A stretch of 64,000 bases of DNA from CAVYXA01 sp963846775 (lineage in GTDB: Bacteria > Verrucomicrobiota > Verrucomicrobiia > Chthoniobacterales > UBA10450): contig CAWJXB010000006.1 in the NCBI GenBank assembly GCA_963846775.1, forward strand, positions 496,001-560,000. Direction: 5' to 3'. Below are positions 7,797 through 15,539 of this stretch, in pieces. A program made the translations under genes and the position numbers. Position 1 is the stretch's first letter, and each line of letters starts with the position of its first letter. The notes under the pieces were generated by a model. It made no database searches, was not told where the DNA came from, and was given only the letters and a program-made list of their open reading frames with translations.

Positions 7797-9235
7797 CAAA
7801 CGAATTCGCGCTCGATCGGCGCCGCGGATTTCGGCATGTGAAGCCGCAAATAAGAAAGCAAATCCGTGCGCGTGATCAGGCCAAGAAATTTATCGTTGTG
7901 CATCACGATCGTGACGCGGCCGCGATCGAACACTTCCAGCAAGTCGTTGATTTTCGCGCTGGGGGGCAGCGTTTCAAGCTTGTCGGTCATCGCGCTTTTT
8001 ACCCGGTCATTAAAATGCGTCGAATCGCGATGCACTTTCACCAGGACGTCGGATTCGTCGATAATTCCAACGGCTCGCCCGTTAGGATCGACAACCGGCA
8101 ATTGCGACACGTCCGAGTCGCGCATTCTCTTAAATGCAGTTAACAATGAATCTTCCAGACCAACGGTGATTACCTCGCCTGCTTCGTAGCGGTGCGAGAT
8201 CAGATCACTCAAGTCGCCGTGCGGCAGACGATGAATGAATCCTTGTTCGGCCATCCAGAAATCGTCATACATCTTCGAAAGATATTTGTTACCGGTATCC
8301 GGCACGAGACTCGCGACACGCTTCGGCTTGGTTTGTTGGCGACAGTAGCGCAGCGCGCCGGCAACGAGCGTGCCGGTCGATGAGCCGCCGAAAATTCCTT
8401 CTTTGCGAAGGAGTTCACGCGCGGTGGCAAAACTTTCTTCATCGTCGATCTCGAACGCCTCGGTCACGAGCGACATGTCGGCGATATCGGGAATGAAATC
8501 TTCGCCGATACCTTCCACCGCCCAGCTACCGGCTTCGACCAGCTTGCCGAGCTTTACGTACTCGTACAGAACCGATCCCGTCGGATCGGCCAAAATCACT
8601 TCAATTCCGCGCCGCGGTTTGACTCGATTAAAGAAACGGCCGAGACCGGTTAGTGTTCCGCCGGAACCGACGCCGACGACGATCGCATCGACATCGTGCC
8701 GCATTTGCTCCCAAATTTCCGGGCCGGTGGTGCGCTCATGCGCAAGCGGATTGGCCGGGTTGCCAAATTGGTTCACGTAAAACGCACCAGGAATTTCATC
8801 GGCCAAACGAGCGGCAACGTCCTGATAATATTCCGGATGGCCGCGCGTGACGTCCGAGCGCGTGATCCGCACTTCGGCACCGAGAGCTTTGACGTGCGAA
8901 ATTTTTTCCTGCGACATTTTGTCGGGAATAACAAGTATGACCCGATAGCCTTTGGCCCCGGCAACGAGCGCGAGGCCGAGACCGGTATTTCCGGCGGTGG
9001 CTTCGATCACGGTTCCTCCGGGATGCAATTTCCCGTCACGTTCCGCCGCTTCGATCATCGACAAGGCAATGCGGTCCTTGATCGAGCCGGTCGGATTTTG
9101 ATTCTCCAACTTTAAAAAGAGCTGACAAGGCCCGGTGTCCAATTGCGTGATCTCGACCAGCGGCGTATCGCCAATCATCGTAAGAATGCTCGGCGGTCTC
9201 TTGGTGGAACTGGGAGCTGTCGGAACTTCGAGCAT
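7796..9235 (-). CDS. cbs: Cystathionine beta-synthase
   Basis: A 479-residue fold-type II PLP enzyme joined to a C-terminal Bateman module. The catalytic domain (~10-330) shows GDTPLVEI, KLENQNPTGSIKDRIA with the PLP Lys, EATAGNTGLGLA (phosphate-binding loop) and VVGVGSGGTLTGLGRF. Two CBS repeats follow (~345-465: VITVGLEDSLLTAFKRMRD and RVTIVMHNDKFLGLITRTD). This domain order is that of cystathionine beta-synthase (serine plus homocysteine to cystathionine) rather than a plain cysteine synthase. No N-terminal haem-binding region is seen. It sits between the retropepsin-like gene (stop at 9236, start at 9235) and the gamma-synthase/lyase gene. Confidence 0.93.
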   Translation of the reverse strand: MLEVPTAPSSTKRPPSILTMIGDTPLVEITQLDTGPCQLFLKLENQNPTGSIKDRIALSMIEAAERDGKLHPGGTVIEATAGNTGLGLALVAGAKGYRVILVIPDKMSQEKISHVKALGAEVRITRSDVTRGHPEYYQDVAARLADEIPGAFYVNQFGNPANPLAHERTTGPEIWEQMRHDVDAIVVGVGSGGTLTGLGRFFNRVKPRRGIEVILADPTGSVLYEYVKLGKLVEAGSWAVEGIGEDFIPDIADMSLVTEAFEIDDEESFATARELLRKEGIFGGSSTGTLVAGALRYCRQQTKPKRVASLVPDTGNKYLSKMYDDFWMAEQGFIHRLPHGDLSDLISHRYEAGEVITVGLEDSLLTAFKRMRDSDVSQLPVVDPNGRAVGIIDESDVLVKVHRDSTHFNDRVKSAMTDKLETLPPSAKINDLLEVFDRGRVTIVMHNDKFLGLITRTDLLSYLRLHMPKSAAPIEREFV

Positions 9236-10084
9236 TTAGAATAATGTGAGCATTTCGCCCGGATAGTCGATCACGACTTTGTAATGGCGGAGAAAATTGT
9301 AGCCGACAATCCCGTCGAGTTTAGCACCGATAGCTGTGTTCAACATCGTGAAGAAGTCTGCGACGACGACCGGCAATTGATCGATCCTGGCACCGCCGAG
9401 TTGAAACGACTCCAGTTCCGCCGCGGATGCCTGAACTTGACCGCCGCCGCCGGTCACCGGCGGAATTTCCCTCGCCACAAGTCCGAGTTCCTTTGCCAGC
9501 TCGCGCGTGATCGCGCTCGTTGATGTGCCGGTATCAATCGCCATTTGAAACGGCCCGCGTCCATTGGCATGGACATGAACCAAAATCAGTGGCTTCGCTG
9601 GATTGGCGAGCCGGATTGGAACTTCCGTTTTCGCGCCGCCGGCAAAACTTTCCACCCGCTTCGGGTCGTCGAGGCGAATCATTGAATTTCGATAATCGAT
9701 CGTGACGCGAAAATGTTTAAGGAAATTAAAGCCGACGTCGCCATCGATCTTTGCTCCCACTGCTCCACCGATTTGCGCAAGATCGACAATTCCAACATCG
9801 ACATTTTCCAGCCGCATCTCACCGATTGCCATCGAATCAACTTTGGCCAGCGACACAGAGATTTTTCCACCCGCGCCCTGACCTTCCTTTGAAGCGACAA
9901 TTTTGATGCCCAGTTCCTTCGCCAGTTCCGATGACAGCAACGAAGTGCCTGCACCTGTATCGAGGATGAAGTCGAACGGGCCGCGGTCATTGACCCCAAC
10001 TGGCACCAGAATCACGGGCTGCGCACCACCGGCGAGACGAAAACGAATCTTCGCGCTCCTGGGAGAAAGCGTCGCGGTCGTCAT
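9236..10084 (-). CDS. Single-chain, two-repeat retropepsin-like aspartyl protease
   Basis: A 282-residue protein with two homologous halves, each carrying an aspartyl-protease active-site motif: FDFILDTGAGTSLLSSELAK (~residues 34-53) and FQMAIDTGTSTSAITRELAK (~175-194). Each half also has the downstream hydrophobic-hydrophobic-Gly pattern (VGFNFLKHFRVTIDY and VGYNFLRHYKVVIDY). Retroviral and bacterial RVP-like enzymes act as homodimers with one motif per chain, so this looks like an internally duplicated pseudo-dimer, as in pepsins. No signal peptide is evident. The ATG overlaps the upstream stop (ATGA at 10081-10084), placing it in the same operon as the thiol-disulfide protein and cbs. Confidence 0.85.
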   Translation of the reverse strand: MTTATLSPRSAKIRFRLAGGAQPVILVPVGVNDRGPFDFILDTGAGTSLLSSELAKELGIKIVASKEGQGAGGKISVSLAKVDSMAIGEMRLENVDVGIVDLAQIGGAVGAKIDGDVGFNFLKHFRVTIDYRNSMIRLDDPKRVESFAGGAKTEVPIRLANPAKPLILVHVHANGRGPFQMAIDTGTSTSAITRELAKELGLVAREIPPVTGGGGQVQASAAELESFQLGGARIDQLPVVVADFFTMLNTAIGAKLDGIVGYNFLRHYKVVIDYPGEMLTLF

Positions 10085-10629
10085 TCAGGCAACTTTGGTT
10101 CACTCTTGTGCGACCATTCACTTTTACTGTCTGCGATAAATTGCTGGAGCATATCAAAGCGAATCTCGCCGTAATTGAGGGCGTAGCGGAGATCACCGCC
10201 TTTGTAAATCCACGTCGTTGGGATCCATGAGAGCGGCATTCCGGCGAACTGTTTGATCTTGCTTTGGCCGCGGCGCGGGCCGGGATCGGCCATAATTGTC
10301 ACGTTCGGTTGATCCGCGATTTGAAATTTTTTCAACATGGCGCGGCCATCGCCACCGTCGTTCCAGATGGAAACGAAATAGAATCTTACCTGCGGATTGT
10401 CCTTGATCGTCTTGAGCCAGCCGCCGCTCTTGAGTTCGGCCTGACAATTCGAGCACCACGGCGCCCAAAGATGAACGACAGTAAGATCCGGGGATTTGAT
10501 CGCATCGAGAACTGGCTGGTCGGCGGAAGATTTTGGAAGCAAAGCTTTATCCAATTCATCCTGACCGTGGGCCCACATGAAACCGGTCGCGATGAGAGCG
10601 ACCCGAAGCGAAAGACGGAAGATCGACAT
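10081..10629 (-). CDS. Exported TlpA-like thiol-disulfide protein
   Basis: 182 residues from the ATG at 10629, chosen because a signal peptide starts there (MSIFRLSLRVALIATGFMWA). The thioredoxin-like domain has VVHLWAPWCSNCQAELKSGG, where WCSNC is a CxxC active site, followed by the cis-Pro region (IPTTWIYKGGDLRYALNYG). It is likely a periplasmic thioredoxin-like reductase or oxidase, possibly in cytochrome maturation or oxidative defence. It heads a four-gene coupled set with the aspartyl protease, cbs and gamma-synthase/lyase, so a link with sulfur metabolism is inferred. Confidence 0.85.
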   Translation of the reverse strand: MSIFRLSLRVALIATGFMWAHGQDELDKALLPKSSADQPVLDAIKSPDLTVVHLWAPWCSNCQAELKSGGWLKTIKDNPQVRFYFVSIWNDGGDGRAMLKKFQIADQPNVTIMADPGPRRGQSKIKQFAGMPLSWIPTTWIYKGGDLRYALNYGEIRFDMLQQFIADSKSEWSHKSEPKLPE

Positions 10630-10723
10630 TATGATGGCAACCTTAAGGGAAAAACGCCGAACGCTCAACGTTCGAGTTATGCCGGGGCTCTGGATGGGCT
10701 GGGATACGCTGTGCCCTGCCTTT

Positions 10724-10759
10724 CTTTGTGGCGCTGGCAAAGCAGGTCCAGCCACAAAG
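10724..10759. repeat. Large intergenic hairpin
   Basis: Arms CTTTGTGG (10724-10731) and CCACAAAG (10752-10759), extended by CTGG/CCAG, form a strong stem in the 508-bp space between the divergent tlpA-like gene and rpsA. There is no T-run on either side. The rest of this space, apart from the rpsA promoter and leader, shows nothing I can identify. Confidence 0.5.
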
Positions 10760-11021
10760 ACCTTTCGCAAATCCTTACTCTATATAGTACGCCCGTGATT
10801 TCATCATCTCCCTATCTTCAAATGACCGCTGCAATGCGGGTTCGGTTACCAATAGGGGTAAATTAACTTTTGAAAATGTATCGTTTATGACAATCGGCCA
10901 TGCCGTAAGCGGATTGGAAAACTCGGGGAACCGCGCGGAGAAACTAGACGCCTCCGGCGCGGTTGACAGCTGAGGCAAATCTTGACGCCGGGCGAACCGA
11001 ACAACGGCCGGCGCATGCCAG

Positions 11022-11050
11022 TTGACCAGTTGCCGGAAAACGCCTAGTGT
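11022..11050 (+). promoter_or_regulatory. Probable sigma-70 promoter of rpsA
   Basis: TTGACC (11022-11027) and TAGTGT (11045-11050) are separated by exactly 17 bases and point to rpsA, giving an expected start near 11057. The -35 matches 5 of 6 consensus bases and the -10 matches 4 of 6. Confidence 0.55.
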
Positions 11051-11060
11051 GGCCCTCCGT

Positions 11061-11109
11061 TTTCGGTGCTTTTTAGCTGCACCGAAACTCCGGTGGTCAG
11101 GAACCACCG
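11061..11109 (+). promoter_or_regulatory. Structured 5' leader of rpsA (two hairpins)
   Basis: Directly after the predicted transcription start come TTTCGGTGC (11061-11069) paired with GCACCGAAA (11079-11087), then CGGTGGT (11091-11097) paired with ACCACCG (11103-11109), followed by the ribosome-binding site AAGGAG at 11120-11125. In Proteobacteria S1 represses its own translation through a folded leader. A comparable role here is inferred from position and folding only. Confidence 0.5.
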
Positions 11110-11137
11110 TCACAGGCCCAAGGAGCCTCTTTTACTT

Positions 11138-12877
11138 ATGATTCAAATGCAGGATGTAATGTCGAAGCCGATGCCGGACTTCCGCGAAGGAAGCATCGTC
11201 AAAGGGCGGATACTGGAAGTGCGCCCACGCGAAGTGCTGGTGGACATCGGCTACAAATCGGAAGGCGTCATTCCGTTAAGCGAGTTTGACGACGTCGCGA
11301 ACCTCGAAGTAGGCGATGAGGTGGATGTGTTGCTGGAGCGGCTCGAGAATGACGAGGGCATGGTTGTTCTCTCAAAGGAAAAAGCGGCCTATCGACAAAA
11401 CTGGAACAAGATCGCGGGCGTTTTTCAGGGCGATGGTTTGATCAAAGGTAAAGTGAAATCCGTGGTCAAAGGCGGATTGATGGTGAACATCGGGGTCGAG
11501 GCATTTTTGCCGGCATCGCAGATCGACATCGTGCCGCCGAGGGATTTGCAGCAGTTCGTTGGCAACACCTACGATTTCAAGATCGTTAAGATCAATGATG
11601 ACCGCCGGAACGTCGTGCTGAGCCGACGCGAGTTGATCGAGCAGGAACGGAGCGAGAAACGCCAGAAATTCATGGAAAGCGTCAATGTCGGCGATCGCGT
11701 GACCGGGACAGTGAAAAACTTGACCGATTTCGGTGCGTTCATCGATCTCGACGGGATGGACGGCTTGCTCCACATCACCGACATGACCTGGGGCCGGCTC
11801 GGTCACCCGAGCGAGCTGGTGAAAGTGGGCCAGCAGCTCGAGGTCGTTGTCCTCGACATCAACAAAGAGAAAGAGCGCGTCTCGTTAGGCCTGAAGCAAA
11901 CACAAAAGAATCCGTGGGACCAGATCGAGGAGCGGTTCCCGGCAGGTCAGCGCGTGAAAGGCAAGATCACCAACCTGGTTCCGTACGGCGCATTCGTGGA
12001 ACTGGAGGAAGGCGTCGAAGGGCTGATTCACGTTTCGGAATTATCGTGGACCAAGCGAATCCTGCGACCATCGGACATTCTCAGTGTCGGACAGGAAGTG
12101 GAATCGGTCGTGCTCGGGGTGAATAAGGAAGAACAGAAAATTTCATTGGGCTTGCGCCAGCTCGAAGCGAATCCGTGGGATGAGATCGAGAAGAAATTTA
12201 CGATTGGCAGCCGGGTCAAGGGCAAGATTCGCAACATGACCGCTTACGGCGCCTTCGTCGAGCTCGACGAAGGTATCGACGGCATGATCCACGTCTCCGA
12301 CTTGAGCTGGACCCGAAAGATCAATCATCCGAGCGAGATGTTTAAGAAAGGCGACGAAATCGAAGCGGAAGTGATCGACATCGACAAAACGAACCAGCGG
12401 ATCAGCCTCGGCATTAAACAGCTCAGCGAAGATCCGTGGAAGAACATCGATCAGAAATACAAGATCGGCGATTTGGTGAAAGGCAAAGTTACCAAACTGG
12501 CCAGCTTTGGCGCGTTTGTGGAGTTGCAGGACGACATCGATGGCCTCGTTCACATCTCGCAGTTGAGCGAAGATCACGTCGCTAAAGTGAAAGACGTGCT
12601 CAAAGTGGCTCAGGAAGTCGAGGCTCGCGTGATCAAGGTGGATAAGGTCGAGCGCCGCATCGGGTTGTCGATCAAGGCCGCCAACTACACCGAGGAACAG
12701 TTGCGCAAGGAAGCCGAGACGTTTGACACGCTTCGCCCGGGCGAAGACATGGTCGGCTTGGAGAAAGCTTTTGCCGCCGCCGAGCACGAAGAATATCGCC
12801 CCGGCGAATCAAAAAAGCAGACGGTTGAAGCGAAAGAACCCAAGCGCGAGTCCAAGAAGGAATCCAAGAAAAAATAA
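11138..12877 (+). CDS. rpsA: 30S ribosomal protein S1
   Basis: 579 residues from the ATG at 11138 (AAGGAG 12 bases upstream); a longer frame from 11066 would translate the leader hairpins and is rejected. Six S1/OB repeats are visible, each with a motif of the type GxVxxLxxFGAFVELEEGVEGLIHVSELSW, at roughly residues 18-86, 105-165, 185-257, 272-342, 357-428 and 444-513. S1 binds mRNA during initiation on the 30S subunit. The first repeat has the IGYKSEGVIPLSEF form typical of the ribosome-anchoring domain. The tail is a charged run of Lys and Glu (KEPKRESKKESKKK). Confidence 0.97.
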   Translation: MIQMQDVMSKPMPDFREGSIVKGRILEVRPREVLVDIGYKSEGVIPLSEFDDVANLEVGDEVDVLLERLENDEGMVVLSKEKAAYRQNWNKIAGVFQGDGLIKGKVKSVVKGGLMVNIGVEAFLPASQIDIVPPRDLQQFVGNTYDFKIVKINDDRRNVVLSRRELIEQERSEKRQKFMESVNVGDRVTGTVKNLTDFGAFIDLDGMDGLLHITDMTWGRLGHPSELVKVGQQLEVVVLDINKEKERVSLGLKQTQKNPWDQIEERFPAGQRVKGKITNLVPYGAFVELEEGVEGLIHVSELSWTKRILRPSDILSVGQEVESVVLGVNKEEQKISLGLRQLEANPWDEIEKKFTIGSRVKGKIRNMTAYGAFVELDEGIDGMIHVSDLSWTRKINHPSEMFKKGDEIEAEVIDIDKTNQRISLGIKQLSEDPWKNIDQKYKIGDLVKGKVTKLASFGAFVELQDDIDGLVHISQLSEDHVAKVKDVLKVAQEVEARVIKVDKVERRIGLSIKAANYTEEQLRKEAETFDTLRPGEDMVGLEKAFAAAEHEEYRPGESKKQTVEAKEPKRESKKESKKK

Positions 12878-12887
12878 GGGCGAGACG

Positions 12888-12909
12888 GGCAATGCTGGCC
12901 AGCATTGCC
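12888..12909 (+). terminator. Perfect palindrome after rpsA
   Basis: GGCAATGCTGG (12888-12898) and its complement through 12909 form an 11-bp stem 11 bases after the rpsA stop. The following sequence lacks a clean T-run (TGCAATAAACATCTTTT), so termination is likely from position but not certain. Confidence 0.45.
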
Positions 12910-12978
12910 TGCAATAAACATCTTTTGAGGGTTGCGGTTCGGTGGCTCGCCTAGTTAGGCCAGTCATCTCAGGTTGCG

Positions 12979-13398
12979 CTACTTCAACCGGCCTTCGTCG
13001 AACTCGATCAGGTCGAAATAGGTGCGGATGTCTTTGCGGCCTTCGCCACCGGCTTCCTTCAAGAAATGATTGAAACGCGCTCGCTTCGCGGCGGTGTCGG
13101 GATGGCGCGAAATCATCACTTCATTCCATTGCTCGATCTCTTCCGGCGAATGTTTTGCTCCGTTGCGTTGCACCCAATCGAGAATCGCGCCGTCATCTTC
13201 GAGGCAATGCACAGCTTCCTCGAGTGCATCGCCGTCGATCTTCAGGAAAGCGAGCAGATGTTTGTCGAATCCGACGGTCTTGTAGTTGTAGCCATCGAGC
13301 AGACCTTTCCGATGCAGACGCGCTTTATCGATCAAGCGCGGCAAATGAACATAGCCGCCGAGTTTCTCGGACGGACTGCGCGGATGCACTTTTTGCAT
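12979..13398 (-). CDS. DUF5069 family protein
   Basis: A 139-residue cytoplasmic protein with the DUF5069 hallmark PRSPSEKLGGYVHLPRLIDK near the N-terminus, then GLLDGYNYKTVGFDKHLLAFL and WNEVMISRHPDTAAKRARFN. The family is common in Verrucomicrobia and Planctomycetes and its function is unknown. The start is taken as the ATG at 13398; an in-frame TTG at 13416 overlaps the upstream stop (TTGA) and may be used through coupling. It is the last gene of a bactofilin operon. Confidence 0.8.
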   Translation of the reverse strand: MQKVHPRSPSEKLGGYVHLPRLIDKARLHRKGLLDGYNYKTVGFDKHLLAFLKIDGDALEEAVHCLEDDGAILDWVQRNGAKHSPEEIEQWNEVMISRHPDTAAKRARFNHFLKEAGGEGRKDIRTYFDLIEFDEGRLK

Positions 13399-13412
13399 CA
13401 ACAGTGCTGAAA

Positions 13413-14282
13413 TCAAGTCGCCGGGACCGGCCGGGCGACTGTTCCTGGAAAATTCGATTTCTTTTCGCTGGACGCTGGCGCGGCAGGCGCCGTTTTTTCT
13501 TCGGGCAATAATTCGGCCTGCATCAAGCCGGCCTGGCCGATGATCAATTGGCCCGAGAAAATCCCGCCTTTCTCAACCGTGATCGCTTTCGCGGTCACGT
13601 TTCCTTCGAGCGACGCGTTCTTGTGAATGTAGACCGAAGTCTCAGCGATCAACTCAGCGACCACGTGGCCTTTGATTTCGATGCTGCCAGCTCTGACGCG
13701 GCGAAAACATTGCACATCCGATTTACGTTCGACGATGACTTGCCGGGCGGTGAGCCGGCCCGGAAGTTTACCGACAAAATCAATCGTAGCTGTCTCGGAG
13801 CAAATCAGGTTGCCGCGCAGTTTTCCTTCGACCAGCGCCGACTTACAGGTCACGCTGGTGCTGCTGAGATCGCCTTTCGCGGTGAGATGAACATGGCCGC
13901 GCGTCCGAATACTGCGGCTAAAACTGGTCGCAATTTTGTAGTCGCGCAGGTCGATGTGCGCGCTGCACGATGGACAATTAGTCGATATGGCCGCTTCGCT
14001 GACGTCGTGCTTGCGCTTGCACTCAAAGCACTCAACCGCCAGGCTGCGCGGCTGACTCCAGGTGCCGCCAAGCTTTTGTAGAAGCGAAGAAGCCAAGCCC
14101 GATCCGCTGCTGGTGGGAGCTTCCTCTTTTGCCCGAAGCGTTAGGCCAGTCTTCGGCGCTCCGGGCGAAAAGTGACGGCCGCACTGGCGGCACATGGTCG
14201 TTTTCGCCGCCGCATAATCCATTTGCTTAAAGCCACAGTGCGGACATTCCACACTGACTTTCGCAGGCGTCGGCTTGGCCAC
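13413..14282 (-). CDS. Bactofilin-type protein with N-terminal zinc ribbons
   Basis: A 289-residue protein. Two Cys-rich ribbons precede the polymer domain: CPHCGFKQ with CRQCGRHF (~residues 13-38) and CFECKRKH with CPSCSAHID (~85-110). Residues ~125-260 are the bactofilin right-handed beta-helix, with the repeated hydrophobic-Gly pattern (ALVEGKLRGNLICSET, GSIEIKGHVVAELIAETSVY, ASLEGNVTAKAITVEKGG). Bactofilins form cytoskeletal filaments without nucleotides. The ribbons could bind zinc and recruit partners, which is inference. It follows the simple bactofilin gene by 30 bp and shares its promoter. Confidence 0.87.
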   Translation of the reverse strand: MAKPTPAKVSVECPHCGFKQMDYAAAKTTMCRQCGRHFSPGAPKTGLTLRAKEEAPTSSGSGLASSLLQKLGGTWSQPRSLAVECFECKRKHDVSEAAISTNCPSCSAHIDLRDYKIATSFSRSIRTRGHVHLTAKGDLSSTSVTCKSALVEGKLRGNLICSETATIDFVGKLPGRLTARQVIVERKSDVQCFRRVRAGSIEIKGHVVAELIAETSVYIHKNASLEGNVTAKAITVEKGGIFSGQLIIGQAGLMQAELLPEEKTAPAAPASSEKKSNFPGTVARPVPAT

Positions 14283-14312
14283 TGGTTTGCTAGGCGAAAA
14301 CCGCTCTCGTCG

Positions 14313-14801
14313 TTATGCGCGGCTGGCGAATGCCTTCACCGGCTCTTCGTTGCGAACAACTTCGGGGCGTGGCATCGGCTTGGCCGTGGCCATTCCGCTG
14401 GTCACTTCCGATTTGCCGATGAACGTCGCGCCTTCTTCGATCACCAAACGCGCGGCTTTCAAATCGCCTTGCAAGATGCATTTCGATTTCAGCTCACAGC
14501 GCTCGCCTACGGTAATGTTGCCCTGGACCTTTCCGTATACCGTAATCGATTTGGTTTTGATTTCGCCACGAATATCCGCGTTCTCACCGATTGTCAGCAC
14601 GCCATCAGAATTGATTTCGCCTTCGACTTTCCCATCGATGAGAAGTTCTTTTTGGAACTTGATCGAGCCTTTGATTTCGACATCGCTCGAAAGGATGTCT
14701 TTGCCACCGTGATCTGCCATAGTTTTATGATAATCGTTGGTTGAGGTTCTTGGTTGTTCGCGGGATGCGAAGCGGTTGATCTCACCATTGTCCGAGTTCA
14801 T
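14313..14801 (-). CDS. Bactofilin (polymer-forming cytoskeletal protein)
   Basis: A 162-residue bactofilin. The core is DVEIKGSIKFQKELLIDGKV, then GEINSDGVLTIGENADIRGE and GDLKAARLVIEEGATFIGK, the short beta-helix repeats that stack into filaments, flanked by flexible tails (polar N-terminus and Pro-rich C-terminus PMPRPEVVRNEEPVK). GGAG eight bases upstream supports the ATG at 14801; an internal ATG at 14720 gives a shorter form. A promoter lies at 14863-14891. It is the first gene of the bactofilin operon, which probably shapes the envelope or organises cytoplasmic sites. Confidence 0.9.
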   Translation of the reverse strand: MNSDNGEINRFASREQPRTSTNDYHKTMADHGGKDILSSDVEIKGSIKFQKELLIDGKVEGEINSDGVLTIGENADIRGEIKTKSITVYGKVQGNITVGERCELKSKCILQGDLKAARLVIEEGATFIGKSEVTSGMATAKPMPRPEVVRNEEPVKAFASRA

Positions 14802-14862
14802 CGATCCGTCTCCGGTCGACGAGCCCGGTCTCTGGTGAGATGAATTTTTTCAACACGCGCTA

Positions 14863-14891
14863 CTATTAGGGAGAGAGACGCCCGATGTCAA
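14863..14891 (-). promoter_or_regulatory. Probable sigma-70 promoter of the bactofilin operon
   Basis: On the minus strand a perfect TTGACA (complement of 14886-14891) is followed after 17 bases by TAATAG (complement of 14863-14868), with the bactofilin start codon 62 bases downstream of the -10 box. Confidence 0.55.
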
Positions 14892-15014
14892 AAGTTTCTC
14901 ACGTAAAAGGCAAACTTTTCACAGCTTTGCCAAGCCGATAATGCGACCATGTCAAATCAAGGTTCAAGACTCAAACCTGAAGAGCATTGGGCATTGAATT
15001 CAAGAAACGGGAAA

Positions 15015-15038
15015 GGCCAGGCCGAAAGCGACCTGGCC
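15015..15038 (-). terminator. Rho-independent terminator of the small lipoprotein gene
   Basis: Arms GGCCAGG (15015-15021) and CCTGGCC (15032-15038). On the minus strand the stem is followed by TTTCCCGTTTCTT, a T-rich tail. It lies about 45 bp after the small lipoprotein stop. Confidence 0.7.
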
Positions 15039-15083
15039 CTTTGGTCAAAGGCCCGTCTGCGGGATACAGACCAACACGGTCGC

Positions 15084-15209
15084 TTACTTGGAGTAACCGG
15101 TCGTGGTGCCCGCGCTTGTGGTTGTCGTTTCCTGCTTGTGAGCGCAAGCTCCCAAACTCAAAGCTCCGGCCAAAAGGGCCATGATCATGATCGCTTTTAA
15201 CAATTTCAA
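15084..15209 (-). CDS. Very small lipoprotein, TTG start
   Basis: A 41-residue protein: LKLLKAIMIMALLAGALSLG, then ACAHKQ, a Thr-rich stretch and GYSK. The N-terminus is a lipoprotein signal with lipobox LGAC (Cys at residue 22), leaving a mature chain of only 20 residues rich in Thr and Ser. The TTG at 15209 is chosen because AGGAGG stands eight bases upstream; the internal ATGs lack such a site and would shorten the signal. It has its own terminator and a possible promoter (TTGCTT at 15268-15273 and TAAACA at 15245-15250 on the minus strand, 17 bp apart). Its function is unknown; likely a membrane-anchored peptide. Confidence 0.7.
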   Translation of the reverse strand: MKLLKAIMIMALLAGALSLGACAHKQETTTTSAGTTTGYSK

Positions 15210-15539
15210 TCTTCTCGCCTCCTTTCTTCGCAAGTTGCTCCGTCTGTTTAGGCAAGGAATTACAACGAAGCAACGAATTTCTGCACCTTTTTGGATGTAT
15301 GCACCCGGGCGTCCCCCTGCCGGAAATCCCAAGTGCCCAAACTCCAAGGAAATCATGCGCTCCTCTCATGTAGATCCGCAGCCGCGGGGGAAACATCTCA
15401 ATCACTTGCCTGGCACGAACAACACCGAGAAGACAATGATCCTTGTCCCGCGACTGCGGGATCAGAATGACAATCTGCAAAATGCTGTGGCCCAAGCCCC
15501 TCATCGAGTGACGGCTGCCAAGCCGTCGCTCCTTGGAGC
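15210..15539. other. 330-bp intergenic stretch with a dispersed repeat
   Basis: Apart from the probable promoter of the small lipoprotein gene (15245-15273), this stretch holds two repeat-like hairpins: TCCCGCGACTGCGGGA near 15440-15465 and a 28-bp element at 15510-15537. No coding potential beyond antisense frames is seen. Confidence 0.5.
15510..15537 (+). repeat. Dispersed repeat, inverted copy at 60953-60981
   Basis: It begins GACGGCTGCCAAGCCGTC (a hairpin with arms ACGGCT/AGCCGT) and ends CTCCTTGGA. The reverse complement of 60953-60981 is the same apart from one extra C. Both copies are intergenic. Confidence 0.7.

Noticed and set aside
7796..10084. A possible SAM riboswitch controlling the cbs and gamma-synthase/lyase genes
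   Set aside because: The genes are joined by start-stop overlaps and abutting ends, and no conserved SAM-aptamer elements were seen upstream of the first gene.
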